From positions 1 through 37,600 of the forward strand of contig CALENB010000478.1 of the NCBI GenBank assembly GCA_937910235.1: a stretch of DNA of 37,600 nt, given 5' to 3'. The DNA is from an uncultured Myxococcales bacterium. Its GTDB lineage: Bacteria; Myxococcota_A; UBA9042. Position numbers and translations under genes: made by a program. The notes under the pieces are model-generated. The model saw only the letters and a program-made list of their open reading frames with translations. It was not told the origin of the DNA and did not search any database. Shown piece after piece: positions 1 through 7,089 of this stretch (positions are counted from its first letter, which is position 1; the number at the start of each line of letters is the position of its first letter).

Positions 1-285
1 GCCGCCGAGCGGTAGCCCCTCGAGCGCAGCGCCAATCTCATACCCGACATAGCCCGCCACGACGAGGCCGCGCGCCGTCATGTCATCGATCCAGGTGAGG
101 GCGGCAGTCGCAGTGGCCGTCGCGGCGGGGCGGGTCTGCGGCAACCGGCATCGATGTCGCGCCACGATCGCCGAAGAGGGCACCTCCGCGCCGCCGTCGG
201 TCGCGCGAAGCAGCCGCCATCCGCGGCCCATGATCGCAAGCGAGACAGGTGGTTCGGACGGATGAGAGCGCGCGACGGGCGGCAT
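1..285 (-). CDS. Aminodeoxychorismate/anthranilate synthase component I-like, N-terminal fragment
   Basis: This is an open frame of 95 codons that runs off the left edge, so only the N-terminus is present. Residues about 76-92 read VAGYVGYEIGAALEGLP. That closely resembles the early conserved segment of chorismate-utilising enzymes (PabB/TrpE, usually [A/V]GYLSYE..), which is followed in the family by the large catalytic domain; here that domain lies outside the window. The start at 285 is supported by AGGAG at 295-299 with a 9-base spacer. If it is PabB, the enzyme makes 4-amino-4-deoxychorismate for folate; TrpE or isochorismate synthase cannot be excluded from this fragment. It is divergent from the gene at 385, so 286-384 must hold both promoters; I see no clear boxes there. 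Confidence 0.6.
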   Translation of the reverse strand, partial: MPPVARSHPSEPPVSLAIMGRGWRLLRATDGGAEVPSSAIVARHRCRLPQTRPAATATATAALTWIDDMTARGLVVAGYVGYEIGAALEGLPLGG

Positions 286-384
286 GACTTGGAGCTCCTG
301 GCGCACACGCAACCCTCGGCGTGAACCCCATCGTTGCGCCGATCCGCCTCTCGACACAAGATGATGACGAGACGCACGAGGAAG

Positions 385-1176
385 ATGCAGACCACCATGC
401 TCGACGCACCGCCCACCGCCGTACAACCCCACTCGCCCGGCGCAGATCCGGCCTTGTGCCGCTACGTGCAGGGGTTGGAAGCGCTGTTTGTCGACGTCCG
501 CGGTCGCGGCGTGCAGTGGAGTCCGAGCGATGGCGATCTCGCGATGCGCTGGTATCGCGCTGGCGTGGAGCTGGCCACTGTTGCGCGGCTGTTGGCCGAG
601 GCGAGCGATACGTGGCGTTATCACAACGGCCAGACCGCCCTGCCCCAGTCGCTGTCGTGGATTCAGAAAGCGGTTGAGCGCGCCAGCAGCGGCGTGCCGA
701 CACGACAGCTGGAGTCCGCCGCGGCACACACGCTGCCAGACGATGATGCAGTCCTGGCGGGGTTGATCTCGGAGGGGCGCCAAGTGGCGCAGGCGCACTC
801 AGATCCAGCGGTGCAGCGCGCCACATCGAAGGCGATCGCCGCGTTGGTGCGGTTGCGGGCGGAGGCGTCGTCGGACGATCTCCTCGACAAGCTCACCGCA
901 ATTCGACCGCGGCTCATCAAGGCTATTTTGACTGGCGTCGGCACCACGGCTGCCGCTAAGGTGCGGGCCGATGCAGAGTCCCGTCTACCGACGGGGCTCG
1001 GCGGCCGCGCGAGGGTCGCCACCCTGCAACATGAACTCGCCTGCGCAATCGACCGCGCCCACCACGTCGCGCTGCCCTATTGGGAGGGCTGGCGACGCCC
1101 TTCGGTGGATCGGAGCGACACGGCGTTGATCGCCAGACACTCCCACGTCGCCGAGAGCGCGGAGCCCCTCGCATGA
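385..1176 (+). CDS. Hypothetical helical protein upstream of a DnaC-like ATPase
   Basis: This 263-aa protein is predicted soluble, with no signal peptide or membrane segment. I do not recognise a named family. Residues about 48-100 are an alternating helical segment containing DLAMRWYRAGVELATVARLL and then SLSWIQKAVERA, which recalls small helical domains found beside helicase loaders in other bacteria; this is only an impression. Its stop overlaps the start of the DnaC-like gene (ATGA at 1173-1176), so the two are almost certainly translated together and may form a replication-initiation or helicase-loading pair. The start is uncertain: ATG at 361, 385 and 397 and TTG at 334 are in frame. 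I chose 385, just after GAGGAAG, although the spacer is short. A role as a primosome-like partner is inference from position only. Confidence 0.6.
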   Translation: MQTTMLDAPPTAVQPHSPGADPALCRYVQGLEALFVDVRGRGVQWSPSDGDLAMRWYRAGVELATVARLLAEASDTWRYHNGQTALPQSLSWIQKAVERASSGVPTRQLESAAAHTLPDDDAVLAGLISEGRQVAQAHSDPAVQRATSKAIAALVRLRAEASSDDLLDKLTAIRPRLIKAILTGVGTTAAAKVRADAESRLPTGLGGRARVATLQHELACAIDRAHHVALPYWEGWRRPSVDRSDTALIARHSHVAESAEPLA

Positions 1177-2057
1177 CCCCCCTACCCTGCCCGCGTTGCC
1201 ACGATGAAGGCTTCCTCACCAAGCCGGGCGCCCGCTACGCTGAGGCGGTCGTATGCCGTCATCTGCAAGCCTGCCCTTGCTGCGAAGGCACCGGCCGCGA
1301 AGTTGTCGCCACGCCCAGCGGGGAACAGCTGCTGCAGCCTTGTAGTTGCGGCCTGCTCGCGCTCGCCCGTCGCGTCCACCTCTACAATCAAGCCAAGATT
1401 CCGGGCTTATTTCACTGTTCGAAGATCTCCGAGTTCCGCTGCCAGACCAGCAGCCAGCGTGTCACCCGCTCGCACTTTGAGCGGATTCGTGACGCGTTCG
1501 AGCCCGGCAGCAAGGGCGCCGCCCTGTTCGGTAGTCCCGGCGTGGGCAAGACCCATCTGATGACCGCGCTCGCCGGTTGGATGACGCTGACGCGCGGGAT
1601 CGAGGTGCGCTACGCGGATTTCTCAAACCTGATCGCAGAGCTGAAGGCGGGCTATGACCAAGGTCACGGCGAGGTCCATGTCCTCGGTCCGGTGACGGAG
1701 GTGCCGGTGCTCATGATCGATGAGCTCGGCAAAGGCCGCGGCAGCGAGTGGGAGCGGGGCGTGATCGACAGCATCATCTCGCGTCGCTACAACGCTGGCC
1801 TGTCCACGTTCTTCGCCACCAACTACCTCAACGAGGCGCCAGAGGGCGCGCCTCGTCGGGGCCCTGCATCCGAGGCGCAGTACCAGGAGAGCCTGAGAGC
1901 TCGGCTTGGGCCACGGGTGTGGTCGCGGCTGCAGGCGATGTGCACGCTGATGGAGCTCCAGGGTCCAGATGCGCGCGTGCCAGCGCTGCCCAAGTACCAA
2001 AGCCCACCCGTCGTCGCGGCGCCGCGCGGCTTGCAGCGTGTCGTCCCGAGGGGCTGA
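1173..2057 (+). CDS. DnaC/IstB-like AAA+ ATPase with N-terminal Cys-rich region
   Basis: This 294-aa ATPase has a Walker A GSPGVGKT at 120-127, Walker B VLMIDELG at 179-186 with the D183-E184 pair, and a sensor-1-like segment FFATNY ending around 218. The layout matches the DnaC/DnaI/IstB helicase-loader group. The first 60 residues carry Cys at 6, 9, 28, 34, 36, 37, 57 and 59 in pairs resembling DnaJ-type zinc fingers (CPRC, CPCCEGTG, CSC), so one or two zinc sites are likely. The start overlaps the stop of the upstream gene by four bases. The next gene, a GspF-like protein, begins one base after its stop. No transposase is nearby, so IstB of an insertion sequence is unlikely; helicase loading or another nucleic-acid ATPase role is the best reading. 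Confidence 0.8.
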   Translation: MTPLPCPRCHDEGFLTKPGARYAEAVVCRHLQACPCCEGTGREVVATPSGEQLLQPCSCGLLALARRVHLYNQAKIPGLFHCSKISEFRCQTSSQRVTRSHFERIRDAFEPGSKGAALFGSPGVGKTHLMTALAGWMTLTRGIEVRYADFSNLIAELKAGYDQGHGEVHVLGPVTEVPVLMIDELGKGRGSEWERGVIDSIISRRYNAGLSTFFATNYLNEAPEGAPRRGPASEAQYQESLRARLGPRVWSRLQAMCTLMELQGPDARVPALPKYQSPPVVAAPRGLQRVVPRG

Positions 2058-2058
2058 C

Positions 2059-3399
2059 ATGCGATGCCCCAAGTGCGCGTTCGAGCAGCCACACGGCCGC
2101 GAGTGTATGCGGTGTGGGGTCATCTTCGCGAAGGTCACGTCGTCACGCGCTCCGGCCGCTGGCGCGCTGGCACCGTCAACACTACCCGAAAGACCGCGCG
2201 AATCCCCCGCAACGACGGCACAGCCAGGCGTTGTCCCGCAATCGCACACGTCGCGGGCAGCCCCAGAGGCGGCCAAGGCTAGCCCTCCCAGCCAAGCGAC
2301 GGGTGCGGCCGCTGCACGCGGTCAGATCGCCAAACTGGCCCGTCGCGCCAACGCTCGCCCGCGTCGACGCCGCACGCGCCGGCGGGCGCTCATCCTGCGC
2401 GAATTGGCGATCATGACCTCCGCGGGCACCGCGCTCGACGAAGCGCTTGAGACCCTGGCCCAAGCCCTCCGGGGCGGCGACGGGCGGGCCCTGCGCGCTG
2501 CGGCGAAGCTGCTGCGAGCGGGACATCCGCTGAGCGACGCGTTGTCGCGTGGCGCGGGGCTGGAGGCGGTCGAGGTCGCGCTGCTCGTCACCGCCGAGCG
2601 AACCGGGCGTCTACCTGAGCTCCTCGCCCAGCTCGCCGACCGCGCCGAGGCGCTCGAGGAGGTGAGCGGCAAAGTGGTGACGTCACTCGCTTGGCCGATC
2701 ATGACCCTGGTGATGGCGGCGTTGATGATGCCGATCCCTGCCCTCGTGAAGAGCGGCGTCGGTGCCTACCTCGCACAGAGCGCCGCGTGGCTATCCGGCC
2801 TCGCTGGCGCAGGGCTGTTCGTTGTCGTTGGGGTGCCAACGATCCTTCGCGTTCCGGCGATACGAGACCTCGTGTTGATGGTGGTTGACCCACTGCCCGG
2901 GATCGGCCGATTCACCCGGACTCGCCGCATGAGTCTGCTGTTTGGCGCGCTCGGTCCTGCGCTCGATTGCGGCTTGCCACTCGCCGAGGCGTTAGACCTC
3001 GCGGCCGGCGCGACGGGCGAGCGCCGCGTGCGTGTGATCATGGCCCGCATCGCACCCAGCCTCGCCGCCGGCGGCGACTTGGCGCTGCTGCTGGCGCCGA
3101 TCCCTGGCATGGACTCGGCGTGTCGCGCGCGCATCGCCAGCGGAGCCCGCAGCGGCCGCCTCGCAGACGCCTGCCTGCGCTTGGCGACAGAGCAGGGGCG
3201 CGCCTATCGGCAGTCGGTCGAGTGGATGGGCGCGGCCGTACGGTTGTCGCTGACGCTGCTGATCACCCTGGTGGTCGGAGCGTCCGTGATGGACCAAATG
3301 ATGGAGTTGATGAGCAACCCGCTGTCGATGGTTCCCGGGCCGGAGGGGCGAGAATTGGAGCGCGAGCTCTTCAAGGTGCTGCCGTCTCTGCGGCCTTAA
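2059..3399 (+). CDS. Zinc-ribbon protein fused to type II secretion/type IV pilus F domains
   Basis: This is a 446-aa protein. Residues 1-25 form a zinc ribbon with Cys 3, 6, 16 and 19 (CPKC...CMRCGVIFAK), a short module common in deltaproteobacterial proteins. Residues 26-108 are a Pro/Ala/Arg-rich linker. Two GspF/PilC-type helical bundles follow, about 110-205 and 290-390, with hydrophobic segments at about 207-230, 242-263 and 393-410. The two-bundle arrangement is that of the inner-membrane platform protein of type II secretion and type IV pili. Unlike a standard GspF it carries a cytosolic zinc ribbon and is not beside other secretion genes; it starts one base after a DnaC-like ATPase gene. 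It may be a diverged paralogue with another partner. Function as a true secretion platform is not shown by the sequence. Confidence 0.75.
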   Translation: MRCPKCAFEQPHGRECMRCGVIFAKVTSSRAPAAGALAPSTLPERPRESPATTAQPGVVPQSHTSRAAPEAAKASPPSQATGAAAARGQIAKLARRANARPRRRRTRRRALILRELAIMTSAGTALDEALETLAQALRGGDGRALRAAAKLLRAGHPLSDALSRGAGLEAVEVALLVTAERTGRLPELLAQLADRAEALEEVSGKVVTSLAWPIMTLVMAALMMPIPALVKSGVGAYLAQSAAWLSGLAGAGLFVVVGVPTILRVPAIRDLVLMVVDPLPGIGRFTRTRRMSLLFGALGPALDCGLPLAEALDLAAGATGERRVRVIMARIAPSLAAGGDLALLLAPIPGMDSACRARIASGARSGRLADACLRLATEQGRAYRQSVEWMGAAVRLSLTLLITLVVGASVMDQMMELMSNPLSMVPGPEGRELERELFKVLPSLRP

Positions 3400-3484
3400 C
3401 GCTTGAATCCGAGCCCTATTGGGGTGTATCGCAAGCAACGTGGCATCGTCGCCGCCTAGCCCGCCCCTGGCGCAAGTGAGCCCC

Positions 3485-4258
3485 ATGTCCACGGTACTTC
3501 GCATCCTGTTGACGTTCGCCCTGGCCGTCCTGGCCGGCTCAGTTGTCGGTTGGGCATGGCTAGCGCCTCGCAATCGTCCGCCCGCGCTGCCCCACGCCGC
3601 CACGCCGAGCGTTGGCACCGTGACGCAGACGACGCACGACGACGCAGAACGCCCGAAAAACAAGGCCGCTGGCGGCGTCACGCGAGGCGATGGCTCAGAC
3701 GAATCAGATGAGCGAGGCGAGCGGGACGCGCCGAGCCCGGGCGCCGAGACCGCGGTGCGCGGTGGTGACGCGTCAACGGCCGATCCGGCCAGACGCGCCG
3801 GGACCAAAGCCGCGGCGAACTCCGCTCGACCCACCGCCAAACCAGCCGAGGAAACCGGGCTGGCCGCGGCCACGGTCCTCGTACCAGCGGGAACAGATCG
3901 CCACGGCGATGACGACGTCGATCTGCTGCCGCGCGGGCCGAACGCCTGGATCGACATCGACCTCGCCGGCGCCCAGACGTCGGCGATCACGATTCGGGCA
4001 GGCGGCTTGGCACGCGATGGCGCAGGCGCGTGGCGGCGGTTTGCGAAGGCGAGGCGCGTGGGTGTGCTGCGCGGTGACACCGCCAGGGTCGCGCTGCTGC
4101 ATCTTGGCTTCGATCGCGGTGGTCAGCCCGTCGTCGCACACATCCGGACCAGCGGTTCCCCGCCCGTGGAAGGCATGATCCCGCTCCAGATCGGCGACCA
4201 TCGTCTCCGGCTCCGAAAGGCGCCATCGGACCTCGGCGGCGCAGCTTTCGCGCCGTAG
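3485..4258 (+). CDS. Hypothetical membrane-anchored protein
   Basis: This 257-aa protein starts MSTVLRILLTFALAVLAGSV, an N-terminal hydrophobic helix (about 5-27) that acts as an uncleaved anchor or signal peptide. Residues 30-150 are hydrophilic and rich in Ala, Pro, Arg, Asp and Thr, probably disordered. Residues about 155-250 look like a compact beta-rich domain with alternating hydrophobics (WIDIDLAGAQTSAITIRAGG, MIPLQIGDHRLRLRK). I do not recognise the domain. The gene lies 85 bp after the GspF-like gene on the same strand, so it could belong to that group, for example as a periplasmic partner, but nothing in its sequence identifies it as GspC or a pilin. An earlier in-frame start at 3419 would put 22 residues before the hydrophobic helix and is less likely. 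Confidence 0.65.
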   Translation: MSTVLRILLTFALAVLAGSVVGWAWLAPRNRPPALPHAATPSVGTVTQTTHDDAERPKNKAAGGVTRGDGSDESDERGERDAPSPGAETAVRGGDASTADPARRAGTKAAANSARPTAKPAEETGLAAATVLVPAGTDRHGDDDVDLLPRGPNAWIDIDLAGAQTSAITIRAGGLARDGAGAWRRFAKARRVGVLRGDTARVALLHLGFDRGGQPVVAHIRTSGSPPVEGMIPLQIGDHRLRLRKAPSDLGGAAFAP

Positions 4259-4436
4259 CGGCCGCTTAACGGGACCGCAGGGCTGTAGGGCTGCAAGGCG
4301 CCGGGCCGACCACGTGACCGCGACCGGGTCTAGTTCCGCGCCCCTGGCCCGCGCTGGGCGCCGCCAGGTCGCTGGTCCTGCGGGTTGAACTAGATAAACA
4401 GCTATTCATGGCCTCCGATCCCGGGCATTTGGCGCT

Positions 4437-4453
4437 CTGAACACCTGTTCAGG
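4437..4453. promoter_or_regulatory. LexA (SOS) box, myxobacterial type
   Basis: CTGAACACCTGTTCAGG contains a perfect inverted repeat CTGAACA-CC-TGTTCAG and the core GAAC-N4-GTTC. It fits every position of the consensus I remember for Myxococcus xanthus LexA, CTRHAMRYBYGTTCAGS. The nearest gene downstream on the plus strand is the sigma-region-4-like gene at 4912, about 460 bp away, so it either controls a promoter with a long leader or an unannotated transcript in the AT-rich region. The assignment depends on a recalled consensus; the palindrome itself is directly visible. Confidence 0.6.
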
Positions 4454-4508
4454 TGCGATCTGGACCGATCTGAGCAATCAGGCCGCAGTCCCACACTTGC
4501 CGATCGAC

Positions 4509-4521
4509 AAGTAGACTACTT
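4509..4521. promoter_or_regulatory. 13-bp palindrome AAGTAGACTACTT
   Basis: AAGTAG and CTACTT are perfect inverted copies around a central A. The 9-mer AGTAGACTA inside it recurs in a second palindrome (CTAGT-AG-ACTAG, 35429-35440) upstream of the giant repeat-protein gene. It may be an operator. Confidence 0.4.
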
Positions 4522-4593
4522 CGGCGGTTCACAGTAGATTATCTGTGTATTTTCAGGCTATTATCTAACCTACCCCCTCAGACCTACCGCCAT

Positions 4594-4608
4594 CGTGATC
4601 ACGTTTTT
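4594..4608. promoter_or_regulatory. Palindrome CGTGATCACG followed by T5
   Basis: This is a perfect 10-bp palindrome with no loop, followed directly by TTTTT. It is too tight for a normal terminator hairpin, so a dimeric-regulator operator is more likely. It lies within the AT-rich leader. Confidence 0.3.
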
Positions 4609-4911
4609 AGAACTCACGCGACGATCGCCAACTAGATAATTGTCGCGCTGTGGACCCATCATCTTCTTCAATGACCTCGGATGGTTGCCGATATGCGTCC
4701 ACAGGAACGACACAGGCAGAACGGCATAACTTCATGCGGTTAATTGCGGTTTACATAGGCTCGATGGTTGTCAATTTCGCGGCCGCTGGACATAGTCGGG
4801 ACGTCAACAGCGACGAGTCGTTTGTACCGGGGCGATGCCTTCCATGGTCCTGTTCATCAAGCCCGGGAGTCCTCCGTGTCTATTAACACTGCGCTAAAAT
4901 CGAGGAACCCC

Positions 4912-5358
4912 ATGTCTGCCCGCCCCCCGAAAGACAAGCGCGCCCCGAAGCGCACCCGCTCGCTCACGATTCCGATGCGTCGCCTGACACGTGAGGAAAT
5001 CGCTGAGGGAATCGCCCTCGCCGAGGACATGGACTATCGCCGGCCCCAGCGGCGCTCGGACTGCGCGAGCGGCCCGCGACCCTGTCCATTTGTGTCGTGC
5101 ACGCACCACTTGTATCTAGATGTCAACCCGAACACTGGGTCGATCAAGATCAACTTCCCGGAAGTTGAGGTGTGGGAGATGAGCCACACGTGTGCACTCG
5201 ACATCGCTGAGCGTGGTGGTATCACGTTGGAAGAAGTAGGCTCCATTATGAACCTCACCCGCGAGCGCATTCGGCAGGTTGAGGTGAACGGCCTCGACAA
5301 GCTGCAGCAGGAGCGCTTCGCCGCCGAGGTTAGTGAGCTGGAGAGTCTCGACTCCTAG
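4912..5358 (+). CDS. Sigma-70 region-4-like DNA-binding protein with Cys cluster
   Basis: This 148-aa protein has residues 102-131 as a clear sigma-70 region 4 helix-turn-helix ([20 protein letters not shown], then VEVNGLDKL), the part of sigma factors that binds the -35 element. There is no region 2, so it cannot be a complete sigma factor; it is more likely a DNA-binding regulator derived from one. Before it lie Cys 51, 58 and 63 ([13 protein letters not shown]) and Cys 94, a set that could bind zinc or an Fe-S cluster. The first 25 residues are basic. I chose ATG 4912 because GAGGAA at 4902-4907 is well spaced and the 48 residues added by the upstream frame do not look protein-like. It is 25 bp from the PurH-like gene, so the two probably share an mRNA. 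The AT-rich, palindrome-filled leader upstream suggests dense control. Confidence 0.8.
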   Translation: MSARPPKDKRAPKRTRSLTIPMRRLTREEIAEGIALAEDMDYRRPQRRSDCASGPRPCPFVSCTHHLYLDVNPNTGSIKINFPEVEVWEMSHTCALDIAERGGITLEEVGSIMNLTRERIRQVEVNGLDKLQQERFAAEVSELESLDS

Positions 5359-5383
5359 CCTGGGCTGAACCCGGAGAGAACGC

Positions 5384-6916
5384 ATGACGGCTCCGTTGGC
5401 GCTGCTGGCACTAGACGACACAACTGGGGTCGAGGACTTGGTCCGGTCGCTGCAAGCCGCTGGCGTGCGTGTCGTGGTCTCGGGCGGAGCGTTCGACGCC
5501 ATCGCTGGACACGGGCTAGCCGTCGAGCCGCTCTCCGCGCTGATCGGCCGCAGCATGGCGCTCGGTGAGGCCGTCGATCTGGGCCACACCGCGCTGACGG
5601 GCGGGCTGTCGGTGCGTTGGCTGGAGCCGCAGGAGCATGCAGACGCTGCAGCCGCCGGGCTAGCACGGCTCGACTTGCTTGTCGTGCAGCTGCCAACAGA
5701 CGCCGCGAGCCTGGGCGATTTCTCGCGGCTCAGCCATGGCCCGTATCAAGCGCGCGCTCATTTGCTTCGACTCGCCGCGACGCACGATCAAGCGGTCGGC
5801 GCGGTGGTGGTCGACCCGGGCGACTATTCTGGCGTGTTGGCGGCCGTCATCGGCGATGCGATCGGCACCGAACTTCGGGCGGCGCTCCGCGTAAAGGCGC
5901 TGCAGCACGTCGCGGCATTTGACGATCTCACGAACCAAGCCCACGGCTTCACGACACGGGCGCCGACGCAACAAGGTCTCATGCTCGCGCCCTGGCCGGT
6001 GCCGAGTTCGCAACGTGTGGCCCGCTTGCACGACCCAAGCGGATGGTTATGTGGCGTCCAACCGATTGAGCTCGTGAGCGGTCCGTTGCCCGACGCTCAG
6101 ACGCTCCTGACCCTCGACGCCGCGCTGCAAATGATGCGTTGGCCGGGCGGCGGCGCCAGCGCAGCGACGGCGATCAACGGCCAGCCGTGCGCGTTCGCGG
6201 TCTCCGAGTCAAATCTACCGAGAGCGGCGGCGCGCGCGCTCGGCGCCGATCCGGTGGCGGCGCAAGGCGGGGTGCTCGCGTGCAACGGCGCTGTGGACAT
6301 CACGGCCGCGCGTGCGCTGATTCGCCACGCCGGTGTCGGCGGGCTGCGGGTGTTGGCCGCGACTGAGTTTAGTCAGGAAGCGACGGCCCTGCTGGGCGCA
6401 AACGAAGGCCTGTTGCTGCTGCGTCTTGTTGGCGAGGGGCCGTATGGCGGCCACGTGCAGCTTCGTTCCACTCATTTTGGCGTGTTCACCCGCGACGTCG
6501 CGGACCCGTATGGCGCCGAGATGCCGCCGCTGACCCAGCTCGGCAAGGTCGCGCTCTCGGCAGAGCTGGCGTCGATGGGGCCAGTGGCGCTGCACGTCTG
6601 TCGACAACTGACTGGCCAAGCCGTCGCGCTGTGCGACGCTGAGGGCTCGATCGCCGTCTGCGGTGGCCAGGCGCACGCGATGGATGGCGTTCAGGTCGCG
6701 ACGGCAAAGGCGCGACGCGTGGCCCGCCCCTGCGTGGCCGTGGTCAACGGCGTCATCGGGATGCCCCAGGCGATCACCGCGCTGCAGCGTGCCAAAGTCC
6801 AGGCCCTGATCGTCCGCGGTCTCGGGGCCGGCGCCGAAGCCATCGTCTCGGCCGCTGATGCGATCGGTGTGTCGCTCCTGCAGCTTCCTGATGACTGGGC
6901 CTCTGCGACGCTTTGA
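5384..6916 (+). CDS. PurH-like pseudoenzyme (IMP cyclohydrolase/AICAR transformylase homologue)
   Basis: This 510-aa protein is about the length of PurH (roughly 520) and follows its domain order. Residues 4-190 match the IMP cyclohydrolase MGS-like fold (LLALDDTTGVEDLVRSL...VVSGG, then AVVVDPGDY). Residues 195-510 match the AICAR transformylase fold (GADPVAAQGGVLACNGAVDI corresponds to the usual DP-S-FGG-(I)AFN-EVD). The active sites have gone. The segment equivalent to DGRVKTLHPK reads GEAVDLGHTA (61-70), losing Arg, Lys and Thr. The second Lys (RAAAKNH) corresponds to Thr in RLAATHD. The transformylase KHANPCG reads INGQPCA (264-270), losing the Lys-His pair. It is therefore probably catalytically dead and may bind a purine precursor or act as a regulator. 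It follows the sigma-like gene by 25 bp with GGAGAG before the ATG. A real purH should exist elsewhere in the genome. Confidence 0.75.
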   Translation: MTAPLALLALDDTTGVEDLVRSLQAAGVRVVVSGGAFDAIAGHGLAVEPLSALIGRSMALGEAVDLGHTALTGGLSVRWLEPQEHADAAAAGLARLDLLVVQLPTDAASLGDFSRLSHGPYQARAHLLRLAATHDQAVGAVVVDPGDYSGVLAAVIGDAIGTELRAALRVKALQHVAAFDDLTNQAHGFTTRAPTQQGLMLAPWPVPSSQRVARLHDPSGWLCGVQPIELVSGPLPDAQTLLTLDAALQMMRWPGGGASAATAINGQPCAFAVSESNLPRAAARALGADPVAAQGGVLACNGAVDITAARALIRHAGVGGLRVLAATEFSQEATALLGANEGLLLLRLVGEGPYGGHVQLRSTHFGVFTRDVADPYGAEMPPLTQLGKVALSAELASMGPVALHVCRQLTGQAVALCDAEGSIAVCGGQAHAMDGVQVATAKARRVARPCVAVVNGVIGMPQAITALQRAKVQALIVRGLGAGAEAIVSAADAIGVSLLQLPDDWASATL

Positions 6917-7089
6917 TCTAGATCGCGCACCGCCTTTCGGGGCCCTGCGCCAGCCCTTTGGGGCATGGAGCGACCACGCAGCAGCGCTACGTCCCGCGCT
7001 CGGCTTGACGGCGTTCCTGGCCTCGGCGGAAGCTGCCGTTGGCTCGGGCTAACTTCCATAGCTGTGACCTGGGTCTGGAGTTGAAAGGA

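Larger units (their letters stand above)
4388..4639. repeat. Two direct copies of AACTAGATAA
   Basis: The 10-mer AACTAGATAA occurs at 4388-4397 and 4630-4639. Near-inverse TTATCTAAC lies between them (4561-4569). In GC-rich DNA such AT-rich repeats within 250 bp suggest protein-binding sites, though chance is not excluded. Confidence 0.4.
4259..4911. other. AT-rich intergenic region with several palindromes
   Basis: This is about 650 bp without a convincing gene between two plus-strand genes. From about 4380 onward it is clearly richer in A/T than its surroundings. It holds a LexA-type box (4437-4453), a palindrome AAGTAG-A-CTACTT (4509-4521), AGAT-T-ATCT (4536-4544), CGTGATCACG followed by TTTTT (4594-4608), and two copies of AACTAGATAA (4388-4397, 4630-4639). 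A possible -10 box GATAAT lies at 4635-4640 without a good -35. A 78-codon frame beginning with GTG at 4650 has atypical composition and no ribosome site. The stretch looks like a complex regulatory leader for the 4912-6916 pair, or a region encoding an unannotated RNA. Confidence 0.6.

Noticed and set aside
1173-2057. IstB of an insertion sequence
   Set aside because: There is no transposase, no terminal inverted repeats and no duplicated target; the Cys-rich N-terminus differs from IstB.
4650-4886. 78-codon frame in the AT-rich intergenic region
   Set aside because: It has a GTG start without a ribosome site, atypical composition and no fold pattern; it overlaps the leader of the regulator gene.
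4768-4911. 48-residue upstream extension of the sigma-region-4-like protein
   Set aside because: GAGGAA is well placed for the ATG at 4912, and the extension lies in AT-rich DNA with palindromes and does not look like protein.
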